Shown in pieces: positions 45,457 to 55,801 of a stretch of DNA of 64,000 bases (positions are counted from its first letter, which is position 1; each line of letters opens with the position of its first letter). Origin of the DNA: Prochlorococcus sp. AG-409-P01 (GTDB lineage Bacteria; Cyanobacteriota; Cyanobacteriia; PCC-6307; Cyanobiaceae); NCBI GenBank assembly GCA_003215335.1, contig QCKM01000003.1, positions 94,001-158,000 of the forward strand. Direction: 5' to 3'. The position numbers were made by a program, and so were the translations under genes. The notes below the pieces were generated by a model that worked only from the letters and a program-made list of their open reading frames with translations, did no database searches and was not told the DNA's origin.

Positions 45457-46245
45457 ATGAGACAAAAACATTTGCGAGTAGTCGCAGCAGCTACAGATGG
45501 AGCCTGTAGTGGTAATCCAGGTCCAGGTGGTTGGGCAGCTTTAATGAGGTTTGAAGATGGAAGTGTGGAAGAGTTTGGTGGATTTGATAAAGCCACGACA
45601 AATAACAGGATGGAATTACAAGCAGCTATCTTTTTACTTGAAACCCTGCAGGAATTCCCTAGGAAACCTGGTTTGCAAATACGTACTGATAGCAAGTATG
45701 TAATTAATGGCTTTTCGCAATGGATAGTGAATTGGAAGCTAAAAGGCTGGCGAACTGCTTCAGGCAAGCCAGTTCAGAATAAGGATTTATGGGAGGCTCT
45801 TGATAGTGCACGCTTGTTAGATGTCACTTTTTCATACGTCAAAGGTCACAGTGGGGATCCAGACAATGAAAGAGTTGATCAGATAGCCGTTTGTTTTTCG
45901 AAAGGAGAACTTCCAACTTTGGAGTCTTCGAGAGGTAAGTCCTTCGAAGCTTGTGAATTGGTTGAACCTCTGGATCAGATCAAGGATGAAGTTGACAAAG
46001 CACCTGTTGCTTTGGAAAAACTTTTGACAAGATTGGAGTTGGCGGATCGCTTTGCAAAGAATGGATATTCTTTGAATACTTTCGAATTGGCTGAATTGAT
46101 TGAGCAGCCGGTTGCAGAATTAGAGAAGCGAACGACTTCTTGGCTTTGGCGTGATTGGTTAGTTGAGCCAATAGATGATCACCACTGGCGACTAGGTCGT
46201 TTGAAGAACGAGTACTGCAAATCAGAGAGGGTTTCTGGTGAATGA
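45457..46245 (+). CDS. rnhA: Ribonuclease HI with C-terminal extension
   Basis: The RNase HI domain fills residues 1-155 with all four catalytic acids: [17 protein letters not shown] (Asp), [10 protein letters not shown] (Glu), [12 protein letters not shown] (Asp) and [16 protein letters not shown] (Asp, with the helper His). It removes RNA from RNA-DNA hybrids. A further 105 residues follow, ending in a compact helical module ([22 protein letters not shown] through [18 protein letters not shown]). This is far beyond the usual 155-residue length and looks like a winged-helix or small nucleic-acid-binding fold. It overlaps pyrD by 8 bases. Confidence 0.92.
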   Translation: MRQKHLRVVAAATDGACSGNPGPGGWAALMRFEDGSVEEFGGFDKATTNNRMELQAAIFLLETLQEFPRKPGLQIRTDSKYVINGFSQWIVNWKLKGWRTASGKPVQNKDLWEALDSARLLDVTFSYVKGHSGDPDNERVDQIAVCFSKGELPTLESSRGKSFEACELVEPLDQIKDEVDKAPVALEKLLTRLELADRFAKNGYSLNTFELAELIEQPVAELEKRTTSWLWRDWLVEPIDDHHWRLGRLKNEYCKSERVSGE

Positions 46246-47416
46246 TTTTTTAGATTCTCGATTGTTCTCAACTGGGGGCCTGTATAGGCACTGGTTTGGT
46301 CCTTTTCTCTCGAATGATGAAGGGATGGATGCAGAGAATATGACTCAAGCTGCTCTTATGGCTTTGGCCCAACTTTCCATGAGAAGGAATTGGCCTGGAG
46401 TTTCTTTTTTCCTTGATGGATTGGGAAAAGATCTTCAACGAAGAGATCTACGCTTAGAACAGGTCTTATTTGGTTGTCGTTTTAGTAATCCAATTGGCTT
46501 GGCGGCAGGGTTTGACAAAAATGGAGTTGCGGCAGGGGTATGGGATCGTTTTGGATTTGGGTTTGCAGAATTGGGCACAATTACTTTTCATGAGCAGCCA
46601 GGTAACCCTCGGCCAAGGTTGTTTCGCTTGGCAGCTGAGCAGGCTGCATTGAATCGTATGGGTTTTAATAACAAAGGGGCTGAGGGAGTGAGACGAACCC
46701 TTAAGCGCCAGGCTTTACCACTACCAGGACAGAGACCAGCTGTTCTTGGCCTGAATTTTGGGAAGTCACGTGTCACCCCTTTGGAGTTGTCTGCAGATGA
46801 CTATGCCTCATCTTTAGAGCTTTTAGCTCCTTATGCAGATTATGCGGTAATCAATGTGAGCTCACCAAATACACCAGGGCTTAGAGATTTACAGAATCCC
46901 AGTCAGCTGAGGAGGTTGGTAGAGCGGCTGCGTCGTTTGCCAGGTTGCCCTCCTCTGTTAGTAAAAATTGCACCTGATTTAGAAGATGAGGTTATTGATC
47001 GATTGGCCATGCTTGCTTATGAGGAGGGACTCGCAGGTGTAATTGCTGTAAATACCAGCTTGGATAGATTTGGTCTTGAGGATCGGATCCTCATGAATAC
47101 TGGAAGGACTTTGTCAGAGGAACCAGGTGGATTAAGTGGTTCCCCATTGCGTCAACGTGCTCTAGAAGTGATGAGACGTTTGTATGCAGCAGCTGGTTCT
47201 ACATTGCCCTTGATAGGAGTGGGAGGTATTGATTCGCCAGAGGTTGCTTGGGAACGAATTACTGCAGGAGCTTCTCTTTTACAACTTTATACAGGTTGGA
47301 TTTTTCAGGGTCCTGATCTTGTCCCTCGTATTTTGGAAGGAATTTTGAATCAACTTGATCGACATGGCTTTCGTAACATCTCTGAGGCTGTTGGCAGTGG
47401 AGTTCCTTGGGAGTAA
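46238..47416 (+). CDS. pyrD: Dihydroorotate dehydrogenase (quinone), class 2
   Basis: A 392-residue class 2 enzyme with the membrane-associating N-terminal helices ([19 protein letters not shown]). It oxidises dihydroorotate to orotate with quinone as acceptor. Blocks are [63 protein letters not shown] (catalytic serine region) and [18 protein letters not shown]. The GTG start lies inside the rnhA coding end, implying coupling. The insert [18 protein letters not shown] is normal for cyanobacterial members. Confidence 0.96.
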   Translation: MNDFLDSRLFSTGGLYRHWFGPFLSNDEGMDAENMTQAALMALAQLSMRRNWPGVSFFLDGLGKDLQRRDLRLEQVLFGCRFSNPIGLAAGFDKNGVAAGVWDRFGFGFAELGTITFHEQPGNPRPRLFRLAAEQAALNRMGFNNKGAEGVRRTLKRQALPLPGQRPAVLGLNFGKSRVTPLELSADDYASSLELLAPYADYAVINVSSPNTPGLRDLQNPSQLRRLVERLRRLPGCPPLLVKIAPDLEDEVIDRLAMLAYEEGLAGVIAVNTSLDRFGLEDRILMNTGRTLSEEPGGLSGSPLRQRALEVMRRLYAAAGSTLPLIGVGGIDSPEVAWERITAGASLLQLYTGWIFQGPDLVPRILEGILNQLDRHGFRNISEAVGSGVPWE

Positions 47417-47531
47417 ACAAAGAATTTTGATCTAAATAATTTACTTCAGTTGGGATTATCTTTTGAAAGAGCTTTTCAAAGATACTTAAACGTTTTGAAT
47501 CGCAAGTTGGTGATTTTTTAGTTGTGATTTT

Positions 47532-48611
47532 GTGAGTGCAGTGATTCCTCTTCATGGTGGCAACCGCTTTCAGGAGGCTCGCCGTTTAGGTGTGAGTGAA
47601 GAGAGTGTTTTGGATGCAAGTGCATCTTTAGTCCCTTTCCCTCTGCCAAGGAGGCTTCGAAGGTGTTTGATGAAGGCTTTGGATGGCAGTGCACTTCGCG
47701 ATTATCCAGATGTAAGTCACCGTTGCTTTCGAGAGGCAATTGGCAAATGGCATAGGGTTGACCCTTCAATGGTTTTGCCTGGTAATGGTGCTGCAGAACT
47801 TTTTACATGGGCTGCACGGGATGCTGCATCAGAAGGTGTGAGTACATTGCCAGTACCAGGTTTTGTTGACTATGTAAGAGCTTTGTGTTGTTGGAATGCG
47901 ACTTATAGCTTTCAACAACTACCTTTGTCTTGGTCATCTAAGGCACCACAACACTTTCCAGTTGGACCAAGCACAGAGGTGATTTGGATAACAAACCCAC
48001 ACAACCCTACTGGGCAACTATGGAGTAGGAGTTCAATGGAAGATTTGCTAAAAAGATATCGTCTTGTGATTTGTGATGAAGCTTTTTTGCCAATCGTTCC
48101 TAACGGTGAGATGCAATCTTTATTACCATTAGTTGGTGATTATTCAAATTTGATTGTTATTCGTAGTCTGACAAAGCTCTTTGGAATCGCAGGGTTGCGC
48201 CTTGGATATGCGATTAGTACTCCAGAGCGCTTGAACCGTTGGAGTCAATGGCGTGACCCTTGGCCTTTAAATGGTCTTGCAGTGGCAGCAGGAACAATGC
48301 TTGTGAGTGATCACTTGTTTCTTAAGCATTGGATTGCACGTGTAAACAGATGGGTGGAATGTGAAGGTGCTTGGCTTCATTCTCAGTTAGAAAGTAGTCA
48401 TTCTTTGTCACCTTGTCCTTCGTCAGCCAACTATTTCTTAGCTCACTCTGACAGTTCACTCGTTCCGTTGCGGGAGCAGTTGGCCCGACAGGGAGTTTTG
48501 CTGAGAGATTGTAGATCTTTTGAAGGTCTGGATGAAAGATGGTTGCGAATAGGTTTGCAGAACAAAGCAGGAAACCGTCGGATTATTGAAGCTATTAAGA
48601 ATGTTTCTTAA
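47532..48611 (+). CDS. cobC: CobC/CobD-like PLP aminotransferase-fold enzyme (probable threonine-phosphate decarboxylase)
   Basis: A 359-residue fold-type I PLP protein. The opening [13 protein letters not shown], followed by [13 protein letters not shown], is the CobC/CobD pattern (HGG...G...DFSAN.NP) rather than the HisC pattern. PLP-site features: [22 protein letters not shown] and the Schiff-base lysine in [16 protein letters not shown]. CobD makes aminopropanol phosphate for the cobalamin nucleotide loop. Picocyanobacteria make pseudocobalamin, so such a role fits, but a related aminotransferase is possible. The stop shares TTAA with the murG stop. Confidence 0.8.
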   Translation: MSAVIPLHGGNRFQEARRLGVSEESVLDASASLVPFPLPRRLRRCLMKALDGSALRDYPDVSHRCFREAIGKWHRVDPSMVLPGNGAAELFTWAARDAASEGVSTLPVPGFVDYVRALCCWNATYSFQQLPLSWSSKAPQHFPVGPSTEVIWITNPHNPTGQLWSRSSMEDLLKRYRLVICDEAFLPIVPNGEMQSLLPLVGDYSNLIVIRSLTKLFGIAGLRLGYAISTPERLNRWSQWRDPWPLNGLAVAAGTMLVSDHLFLKHWIARVNRWVECEGAWLHSQLESSHSLSPCPSSANYFLAHSDSSLVPLREQLARQGVLLRDCRSFEGLDERWLRIGLQNKAGNRRIIEAIKNVS

Positions 48612-49693
48612 ATGAGTTGATTGAGAATCTTGACTAGTTTTTGAGCGGCATTGGGTGCACTGATTTGTTTCATGCTTTCTTCCATTGCTGTCAATGGATC
48701 TGAAGTTTTTTTAATTCCTTTGATTCGCCCTATCAATAATCTCCATAGGACTTCGCTTAAGGATGGATTCTCAGGTGAATCTTGATGCAATATCACTGCT
48801 GCCCCAAACTGTGCTGCATAAGACGCATTGGCCTCTTGATGCTGATCTGTTGCTTCAGGGAAAGGTATCAAAATTGCTGGAGTGGCTGTCATGGCTAATT
48901 CACTGAGGCTTCCTGCTCCTGCTCGGCTAATGGCTAGATCTGCATGTTGAAGAAGTCCTGCAACCTCTTCGGTAAATGGTCTCTCGATTAGTTGTGGATG
49001 TGGATATCTATGGCAGTCCTGATCATTGCTTCCCGTGAGATGAACTACTCGACAGCCTGCCGAAAGAATTTTGGGTAGTACAGCTCGTACCATTTGGTTC
49101 ATGCCTAGAGCCCCTTGGCTGCCACCCATTACTACTAACAGTGGTCCAGGTCCATTAGGAACCCATGCTGGAAGAGGTTGCTTTGATATGAACTCTTGCC
49201 TGATCGGGGTTCCAGTGAAAACATTTTGAGATCTTGGGATTTTGCTGGCCGCATGCGGTATGCCAAGAGCGACGACGTTGCAAAGCCAACCCATGAAACG
49301 AGTCACTCGACCTGGAATGGCATTGGATTCATGAAGTACTACAGGTAAGCCACACCAACGGGCTGCAAGGATTGCAGGTGCGGAAATGTACCCACCAGTT
49401 GTAAAGACAGCTTCGATTTGTTCTTGTTTGATGAGTGAGCAAACAGCTCTGGTAGCAAACAGTAAGCGAATTAACCGAAAGAATTTACTGATACCTTTCC
49501 CTTTCAGTCCACCAGCTCTTACTGTTGTTAGGTCATACAAGTTGGGGATTAATTCAGTTTCAAGTCGGTCAGGTACGCCCAGCCACTTAATCTTCCAATT
49601 CTCAGGTAGTGCTTTGGCTACCGCTAGGGCTGGGAAGAGATGGCCGCCAGTTCCACTGGCAGCGATCAGAAGCCTTGGCATCGCATTCAGCAC
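48608..49693 (-). CDS. murG: UDP-GlcNAc:lipid I N-acetylglucosaminyltransferase
   Basis: A 361-residue GT-B enzyme that converts lipid I to lipid II in peptidoglycan synthesis. Family motifs: [17 protein letters not shown] (loop 1), [56 protein letters not shown] and [15 protein letters not shown]. The start could be ATG 49693 or 49681 ([10 protein letters not shown]). It overlaps the CobC-like stop by 4 bases on the opposite strand. Confidence 0.96.
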   Translation of the reverse strand: MLNAMPRLLIAASGTGGHLFPALAVAKALPENWKIKWLGVPDRLETELIPNLYDLTTVRAGGLKGKGISKFFRLIRLLFATRAVCSLIKQEQIEAVFTTGGYISAPAILAARWCGLPVVLHESNAIPGRVTRFMGWLCNVVALGIPHAASKIPRSQNVFTGTPIRQEFISKQPLPAWVPNGPGPLLVVMGGSQGALGMNQMVRAVLPKILSAGCRVVHLTGSNDQDCHRYPHPQLIERPFTEEVAGLLQHADLAISRAGAGSLSELAMTATPAILIPFPEATDQHQEANASYAAQFGAAVILHQDSPENPSLSEVLWRLLIGRIKGIKKTSDPLTAMEESMKQISAPNAAQKLVKILNQLI

Positions 49694-49728
49694 ATCAAGG
49701 ATTTGATGTTTAACTTATCTGGATTGCA

Positions 49729-50478
49729 ATGAAATTAAAGGTCTCACATCAAATTCGATTCATTGTTACTACAAGCTTGCTTGTGTTTTTAAAGGCGATC
49801 AGTTCTCAGCCCTTTTTCGCTGGGGAGAATGCTTTGAATCCAAGACTTCAGTATGCCTTGAATACTCCTGGTGAAGGATTTGAAGAGGTCTTCTCGCCCG
49901 ACTTAGCAGCTGAATTTGAGAAAAGACATCAAAGTTTTTTAAATCGTTTTCCTGATTCTCGTTGGACTGTCAATTCATCTAAACCACTAAGAGATGGCCG
50001 TCAAACAGTCGAGGTACATGTTACTGGGAAGCACCAGTCTGGAGAGCAAAGTTTTTTGATGGAGGCTAAACAGCGTTTGGCTTTTCGAATGAATGGGCAG
50101 TGGATTACATCCAAGGAAATCATTAGTGAACAGTCCATACTTCGCTCTGGTAAAGGCTTGGTACCAATTACTTTGCAAATTCCTGATGAAGTCTTGACTG
50201 GTAGTCGCTATGACGTTGATGTCATTTTTGACCAGCCTCTCGGAGATGCAATTGTGGCTGGTGGCATGACATCAATAACCTCTAAGGATGTTGAAAATCA
50301 GATCAGTCCTGGTATTGAGCTGAGTCCAGTTTTTAGTGGGGGCTTGTTTAAGTCAGTTAATGCACCCTATAAGCCTGGTTATCAAAGATGGGCTATTTTT
50401 TTAGTTCATCCAGATGGCTTAATAACTGTTTCTAAAAAGGTTCGTATTGTATCCGTTAGTGATGAATTATCACCCTAG
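49729..50478 (+). CDS. Exported hypothetical protein (249 aa)
   Basis: No named family. The N-terminus has a signal-like segment (IRFIVTTSLLVFLKAISSQ) without a lipobox. The rest is beta-rich: RWTVNSSKPLRDGRQTVEVHVTG, FLMEAKQRLAFRMNGQW, ITLQIPDEVLTGSRYDVDVIFDQPLGDAIVAGG, and YQRWAIFLVHPDGLITVSKKVRI. This strand-rich layout resembles conserved cyanobacterial exported proteins of unknown function. It is divergent from murG with 35 bp between starts. Confidence 0.8.
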   Translation: MKLKVSHQIRFIVTTSLLVFLKAISSQPFFAGENALNPRLQYALNTPGEGFEEVFSPDLAAEFEKRHQSFLNRFPDSRWTVNSSKPLRDGRQTVEVHVTGKHQSGEQSFLMEAKQRLAFRMNGQWITSKEIISEQSILRSGKGLVPITLQIPDEVLTGSRYDVDVIFDQPLGDAIVAGGMTSITSKDVENQISPGIELSPVFSGGLFKSVNAPYKPGYQRWAIFLVHPDGLITVSKKVRIVSVSDELSP

Positions 50479-50531
50479 TTAATTATTTTTTTGATCTCTA
50501 ATCTTGATGATTTGTTGGATGGAATATATAC

Positions 50532-50570
50532 AGACAAGAGGGTAGAAGATAATACTCCGCCCCCTTGTCT
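50532..50570. terminator. Bidirectional hairpin between the exported protein and pgk
   Basis: AGACAAGAGGG (50532-50542) pairs with CCCCCTTGTCT (50560-50570), 10 of 11 positions, around a 17-base loop. It lies after both converging genes, 12 bases beyond the pgk stop. No long T run follows. Confidence 0.5.
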
Positions 50571-50581
50571 ATAAGGCTTAT

Positions 50582-51790
50582 TTAATTGATATCGTCGAGA
50601 GCTGCTACACCTGGCAGGACTTTCCCTTCTAAAAGCTCTAAACTTGCTCCTCCACCAGTTGATATGTGAGACATCTTTGAAGCAAGGCCAGCTTTTTCTA
50701 CAGCAGCTACTGAATCACCCCCACCAATTATTGTGCAACATCCTTTGTTGCCAAGTTCTGCAAGAGTTGTTGCGATGGAGTTTGTGCCATTAGCGAACTT
50801 GTCAAATTCGAAAACCCCCATAGGACCGTTCCAAATTACGGTTTGACAATTGCTGAGTACCTCTTGAAAAACTTTGACGGAGTCTGGACCTATATCTAGG
50901 CCCATCCAGCCATCTGGTATTGAATCAATTGCCGCAATTTGACTTGTTGCATCTGGTGCAAAATTGTCTGCTAGAACAACATCGGTAGGCAACAAGAGCT
51001 CAACACCTTTGGCTTTGGCTTTGGCTTCTAATTCCTTAGCAAGAGCTAGCTTGTCTTCTTCTACCAAACTTTTGCCAACAGAGAGGCCGCGGGCTTTGTA
51101 GAAGGTGAAGATCATCCCCCCACCAATGAGAACTTTGTCACATTTGTCAATTAATGCCTCTAAAACCCCGATTTTGCTGCTGACTTTTGATCCTCCTACA
51201 ATTGCAGCCAGAGGTCTTTTCGGATCATCTATGGCTCCTTGTAAATACTGCAGCTCTTTTTCCATAAGGTGACCTGCCACGCTAGGAGTTAAGAACTTTG
51301 TTACTCCTTCAGTCGATGCATGGGCACGATGAGCTGCTCCGAATGCATCATTTACATATACCTCAGCTAACGAAGCCAGTTTTTTGGCAAAGTCAGATTC
51401 ATTGTTCTCTTCTTCAGAGAAGAAGCGCACATTTTCAAGGAGCACCACATCACCATCTTCCATCGCCTGGACTTTTTGTTCAGCATCATTACCAATACAG
51501 CTTTCGCTTTTGGCGACTGTTTTGCCGAGCAATTCACTTAATCGTTTAGCGACAGGAGTTAGACGCATAGCGTCATTGACCTTCCCTTTGGGTCTGCCGA
51601 AATGAGCAGCCAAGATGATTCTTGCTCCTTTGCCTTGCAAGTCTTGAATTGTGGGGAGAGCGGCTCGAATTCTTGTGTCGTCAGTGATTTCTCCTGCATC
51701 ATTAAGAGGTACGTTGAAATCGACTCGAACTAAAACACGCTTTCCAAGGAGCTCTGTTGAGTTGAGATTTGATAGAGAACGTTTTGCCAT
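50582..51790 (-). CDS. pgk: Phosphoglycerate kinase
   Basis: A 402-residue PGK in the glycolytic and Calvin cycle steps. Blocks are [104 protein letters not shown] and [16 protein letters not shown]. All substrate and nucleotide motifs are intact. Confidence 0.98.
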   Translation of the reverse strand: MAKRSLSNLNSTELLGKRVLVRVDFNVPLNDAGEITDDTRIRAALPTIQDLQGKGARIILAAHFGRPKGKVNDAMRLTPVAKRLSELLGKTVAKSESCIGNDAEQKVQAMEDGDVVLLENVRFFSEEENNESDFAKKLASLAEVYVNDAFGAAHRAHASTEGVTKFLTPSVAGHLMEKELQYLQGAIDDPKRPLAAIVGGSKVSSKIGVLEALIDKCDKVLIGGGMIFTFYKARGLSVGKSLVEEDKLALAKELEAKAKAKGVELLLPTDVVLADNFAPDATSQIAAIDSIPDGWMGLDIGPDSVKVFQEVLSNCQTVIWNGPMGVFEFDKFANGTNSIATTLAELGNKGCCTIIGGGDSVAAVEKAGLASKMSHISTGGGASLELLEGKVLPGVAALDDIN

Positions 51791-51863
51791 CAGTATTGAG
51801 TCATGCGAATAGAAAACTGAGAGAGACTAACCCTTTACTTCCATTATTTAGGTTGGGTGTAGT

Positions 51864-51884
51864 CCAGCAAAAAAATCTTGCTGG
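51864..51884. promoter_or_regulatory. Inverted repeat between divergent pgk and usp
   Basis: CCAGCAA and TTGCTGG, 7 bp each around AAAAATC, lie 42 bp upstream of the usp start codon and about 74 bp upstream of pgk. A shared operator is possible; no regulator is assigned. Confidence 0.3.
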
Positions 51885-51925
51885 TGCTTAGACATAATTG
51901 ATGACTGCTTTTTGATAGGAGCGAC

Positions 51926-52309
51926 ATGTTTGAAAACATTCTTTTACCAGTTGACGCTAGCCGTGCGTCTATGGAATCAGCTAGCAAAGCGCTGGATCTA
52001 GCAAGAAGTAATAGGAGCCGCCTAATCCTTTTGTCAGTGGTTGATTCTGGAGGTTTTGGGAAGAATTCGTCTGAATCTGTGCAATCTTTTTTGTCTCAAG
52101 CACGGCAAGAGTTCGAGCAAGTTGGAATTCAATGCGATGTGTTGGAGCGCATAGGTAATCCTGCTTTTGTTATTTGCGATGTTGCAGATGAATTAAATGT
52201 GGACTTGATTGTTATGGGAACACGTGGTGTCAATCTAGAAGGTGATTCTGAGAGCACGGCTGTCCGGGTAATTCAACTTGCTCCATGTCCAGTTCTTGTG
52301 GTTCCATGA
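51926..52309 (+). CDS. Universal stress protein (UspA family)
   Basis: A 127-residue single-domain Usp. The start FENILLPVDASRASMESASKALDLA and the closing ATP-binding motif VMGTRGVNLEGDSESTAVRVIQLAPCPVLVV (G-x2-G-x9-G-(S/T) type, with the second glycine partly altered) are typical. The usual end S-x-A-x-x-V is here STAVRVI. ATP binding is likely. The TGA overlaps the ATG of rbgA (ATGA). Confidence 0.9.
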   Translation: MFENILLPVDASRASMESASKALDLARSNRSRLILLSVVDSGGFGKNSSESVQSFLSQARQEFEQVGIQCDVLERIGNPAFVICDVADELNVDLIVMGTRGVNLEGDSESTAVRVIQLAPCPVLVVP

Positions 52310-53169
52310 ACAGCCCTCCAATTCAGTGGTATCCAGGGCACATAGCCAAAGCTGAGAAGCAACTCAACAAGAATCTTGACAAGGTTGATTTGGTGATTGA
52401 GGTACGAGATGCGCGCATTCCTATGGCCACTTCACATCCGAGGCTCAATCGCTGGATTGATGGTAAGCAACATTTACTTGTAATTAATAGACGCGACATG
52501 ATTTCTTCTCAGGCATGGTCTGCATGGGATGAATGGTTCCGTAAGCATGGTCAGTGTCCTTGGTGGTGTGATGCGAAGGCTGGTACGGGTGTAAAGCAGA
52601 TTCAGCAAGCGGCAATTCGTGCAGGTTGCCAATTGAATGAGCGCCGTCGTTCGAGAGGCATGAGATCTCGCCCTGTAAGGGCATTAATGCTTGGGTTCCC
52701 AAATGTAGGGAAATCTGCGTTGATTAATAGGTTGGTTCGAAAGAAAGCAGTAGAAAGTGCTCGACGTGCTGGTGTGACCCGTACACTCCGGTGGGTTCGT
52801 CTTGGACAAGAACTTGATCTGTTGGATGCCCCTGGGGTTTTACCTCCGCGTTTGGATGACCAGGAGGCAGCTTTACGTTTAGCTCTTTGTGATGATATTG
52901 GCCAAGCTTCTTATGACGTTGAGTCTGTGGCCTTAGCTTTTCTAGAGATGCTCGGTTGCTTAGAGGCAAAGGTGGAGGCTGGGGTTCCTGCAGGGGTACT
53001 GAAGCATCGTTATGGCGTCAACCTGAATGAATCAACAAAGGACACTTATGATTGGCTTCAGGTTGTTGCTGGACGTCATACTTCTGGGGATACGACGAGA
53101 ATGGCTCAGCGTATTTTGGATGACTTTCGAAGACTGTTCTTGGGTTTCATTGCATTGGAGCTCCCATGA
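52306..53169 (+). CDS. rbgA: Ribosome biogenesis GTPase RbgA/YlqF
   Basis: A circularly permuted GTPase for late 50S assembly. G motifs occur in permuted order: VIEVRDARIPMATSHP, then VINRRDM (G4, N-R-R-D), G1 LGFPNVGKSALINRL, and G3 DLLDAPGVLPPR. The N-terminal IQWYPGHIAKAEKQL is the family hallmark. The start is ATG 52306, which overlaps the usp stop as ATGA; the in-frame ATG at 52285 inside usp is less likely. It overlaps the next gene in the same way. Confidence 0.95.
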   Translation: MNSPPIQWYPGHIAKAEKQLNKNLDKVDLVIEVRDARIPMATSHPRLNRWIDGKQHLLVINRRDMISSQAWSAWDEWFRKHGQCPWWCDAKAGTGVKQIQQAAIRAGCQLNERRRSRGMRSRPVRALMLGFPNVGKSALINRLVRKKAVESARRAGVTRTLRWVRLGQELDLLDAPGVLPPRLDDQEAALRLALCDDIGQASYDVESVALAFLEMLGCLEAKVEAGVPAGVLKHRYGVNLNESTKDTYDWLQVVAGRHTSGDTTRMAQRILDDFRRLFLGFIALELP

Positions 53170-54140
53170 CATCTGAGGCCTCTTCGCCAGGGTTTCGTGA
53201 GGGTGCAGGTGAGTTAGTAATTTTGCTGTACCAAAAGCCATTGCCTATGCGCCTTGATCGATGGCTTGTGGAACAGCGACCTGAACAGAGTCGTGCACGG
53301 ATTCAAAAGTTTATTGATCAAGGTTTGGTGAGAGTGAACGGCATTATTGGCCGAGCAAAGACACCTCTTAGGCCCGGTTTTGAAGTTCAGTTGTGGATAC
53401 CTCCTCCTGAACCATTGCCATACTTAAAGGCGCAAGCAATGGATCTTGATGTTCTTTTTGAAGATGACCATTTGATTGTTATTAACAAATCTGCTGGGCT
53501 CACTGTGCACCCTGCTCCCGGCAATCGCGATGGAACGTTGGTTAATGGTTTGTTGCACCATTGCCCTGATTTGCCTGGAATTAGTGGCAAACTGCGCCCT
53601 GGGATTGTCCATAGACTTGATAAGGACACCACTGGATGCATTGTTATTGCTAAGAGCCAAGAGGCATTAGTCAAGTTGCAGACCCAGATTCAAGAACGTG
53701 TTGCTTCTCGAAAGTATCTTGGATTAGTTCATGGTTTACCACAAGGTGATAAGGGCATGATCATTGGCGACATAGGACGCCATCCTGTTGACCGTAAGAA
53801 ATATGCAGTAGTACAGGACCAGTCAGGCCGTCACGCATGTACTCATTGGACCTTGTGTGAGCGATTAGGTGACTATTCGTTACTTCAATTCACCTTGGAT
53901 ACAGGTAGGACACATCAGATTCGTGTTCATTGTGCTCATATTGGTAATCCAATAGTTGGTGATGCTGTTTACAGTCGTTGTCGCAAGCTTCCTATCCGGT
54001 TGACTGGTCAAGCACTTCATGCGGTTGAACTTGGATTGAATCACCCGATCTCGAAAGAAAGATTGGTTTTTAAGGCTCCATTGCCGGAAGTTTTTCAGCG
54101 AATGTTAAATGTTTTACGTTCTAGACATTCTTCTGTCTAG
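53166..54140 (+). CDS. rluD: Large-subunit pseudouridine synthase (RluD/RluA family)
   Basis: 324 residues with an S4 RNA-binding domain (MRLDRWLVEQRPEQSRARIQKFIDQGLVRVNG) and a catalytic domain with the RLD signature GIVHRLDKDTTGCIVIAKS, whose aspartate is the nucleophile. GRTHQIRVHCAHIGNPIVGD is the usual motif III. The family modifies 23S rRNA. The ATG overlaps the rbgA stop (ATGA), pairing two ribosome maturation functions. It overlaps the ABC protein gene by 20 bases at the 3' ends. Confidence 0.92.
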   Translation: MTSEASSPGFREGAGELVILLYQKPLPMRLDRWLVEQRPEQSRARIQKFIDQGLVRVNGIIGRAKTPLRPGFEVQLWIPPPEPLPYLKAQAMDLDVLFEDDHLIVINKSAGLTVHPAPGNRDGTLVNGLLHHCPDLPGISGKLRPGIVHRLDKDTTGCIVIAKSQEALVKLQTQIQERVASRKYLGLVHGLPQGDKGMIIGDIGRHPVDRKKYAVVQDQSGRHACTHWTLCERLGDYSLLQFTLDTGRTHQIRVHCAHIGNPIVGDAVYSRCRKLPIRLTGQALHAVELGLNHPISKERLVFKAPLPEVFQRMLNVLRSRHSSV

Positions 54141-55758
54141 CGGTTGAAGGCAGCATTGGACAAGCTTGCACTAGTGATTGAGTGATTTTTGCTTTAGGTG
54201 CATGAAGTATCTGATTGGCAGGACTTTCTTCAACTATTTGTCCATTATCAAAAACAAGTATTCTGTGACAAAAGCCACTGGCGACAGAGAGCTCATGTGT
54301 AATTAACAGAATTGCTAGTCCAAGCTTGGTTTGAAGTTCACCTAGCAAAGAAAGAATTTCAGCTTGAATCTCAGAGTCCAGCATGCTTAAACTTTCATCA
54401 CATATGAGTACTTTTGGCTTCAGAGTAAGGGCCCTTGCAATGGCTACTCTTTGTAGTTGACCACCTGAAAGCTCATGAGGGAAACGATTTTCATATCGCT
54501 CCGCTGGTCGTAATCCGACTTGATTGAGCAGTTCACGGGTTACTTCTTTGGCTTTTGATTTTGTGGCTAAATTGTGAATAATTAGAGGGTCAGCAACCGC
54601 TTCTCCAATAGTCATTTTGGGATTTAGAGAGGCCAAGGGATCTTGGAAAACCATTTGCATTCTTTGACGTGCACGCTTTAGAGATCGGCCATGAAGATTC
54701 AGGATATTTTGACTTTCAAGTTTCACTACCCCACCTCGTATTGGACTTAGGCCCATTAAGGCTCTACATAAAGTGCTTTTTCCGCAACCCGATGCTCCTA
54801 CTACTCCTACACTTTCCCCGTAGTGAACTGAGAAGCTCACATCATTAACAGCTTTGATCCATTTTTGCTTCCATGGCAAGTCACTTTGGGAATGCCAACA
54901 ACGTAAATTTTCAATTTCTAGGACTATGGGTGAGTAGCTTCTTCCAAGCTTGCTTTTGCCTTCTCTTCCTTTCGCAGCATGTAAGAGCCTTTTACCAATA
55001 TTGGACTTAGGAATAGTAAGTAATTCAAAACTAGATCCTTCTTCATGGATGCAACCTCTGTCCATAATTGCCATGCGTTCACACCACCGTCCAGCAAGGG
55101 CCAAATCATGAGTAATGAGAATTAGAGCACTTTTCAGTTCTGTGCAGAGGCTGTGTAGTTCAGACATGATTTGATTGGCAATGGCAACATCAAGACTTGT
55201 GGTTGGCTCATCGGCAATGACTAAGGAGGGTTTTAGAGCTATAGCTAAGGCAATGGCCAAACGCTGTCGCATTCCACCGCTTAATTCATGTGGATAGGCT
55301 GCAAAGCGATTGGACCCAATCCCGACTTTCTCTAGAAGACTTGCGGTTCTTTGGTGGTACCAGACATGATTTTTTTCTGGCCTATGTGCACGAAGAGTGT
55401 CTAGGAGATGTTCTCTAATTGTCATAAGAGGGTTCAGTCTTGTCATTGGATCTTGAAAAACAAGTCCTACGATTTGCCCTCTCAGTGTTCGCAATTCATT
55501 GGGGCTTAAGGATCTGGGATCTTGGCCGGCGAGCAATAATTCTCCTTCGCAAGCACTTCCTGATGGGAGTAATTGAATGATTGCTTTCGCCAAAGTGCTT
55601 TTGCCACAGCCAGAAGGACCTACTAGGGCCATACGCTCACCAGCTGCAATTTGAAGGTTCAAGCCATCCAATGTCCAACGGTGACTATTGGAATATCTGA
55701 CACGTAAATTCTTGATTTGTAGGATTTGCTCTAAAGAAGTGGGCATTGTTAGTAGCAA
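54121..55758 (-). CDS. ABC transporter ATP-binding protein, two ATPase domains (peptide/nickel type)
   Basis: A 545-residue fused DppD-DppF-like protein. Domain 1: Walker A GPSGCGKSTLAK, Q-loop QDPMTRLNPL, signature LSGGMRQR and Walker B LVIADEPTTSLD. Domain 2: GASGCGKSTLCRAL, FQDPLASLNPKM, LSGGQLQRVAIARAL and VLICDESLSMLD. The Q-loop and the N-terminal halves are those of the oligopeptide/dipeptide/nickel importers. Permease and binding-protein genes are absent nearby, so the partners must be elsewhere. Like the E. coli YejF/GsiA layout, both ATPases are on one chain. Confidence 0.93.
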   Translation of the reverse strand: MLLTMPTSLEQILQIKNLRVRYSNSHRWTLDGLNLQIAAGERMALVGPSGCGKSTLAKAIIQLLPSGSACEGELLLAGQDPRSLSPNELRTLRGQIVGLVFQDPMTRLNPLMTIREHLLDTLRAHRPEKNHVWYHQRTASLLEKVGIGSNRFAAYPHELSGGMRQRLAIALAIALKPSLVIADEPTTSLDVAIANQIMSELHSLCTELKSALILITHDLALAGRWCERMAIMDRGCIHEEGSSFELLTIPKSNIGKRLLHAAKGREGKSKLGRSYSPIVLEIENLRCWHSQSDLPWKQKWIKAVNDVSFSVHYGESVGVVGASGCGKSTLCRALMGLSPIRGGVVKLESQNILNLHGRSLKRARQRMQMVFQDPLASLNPKMTIGEAVADPLIIHNLATKSKAKEVTRELLNQVGLRPAERYENRFPHELSGGQLQRVAIARALTLKPKVLICDESLSMLDSEIQAEILSLLGELQTKLGLAILLITHELSVASGFCHRILVFDNGQIVEESPANQILHAPKAKITQSLVQACPMLPSTARQKNV

Positions 55759-55801
55759 GGTTCCTTAAGCCTGCATACCATGGATTTATCCGATTGGTCG
55801 G

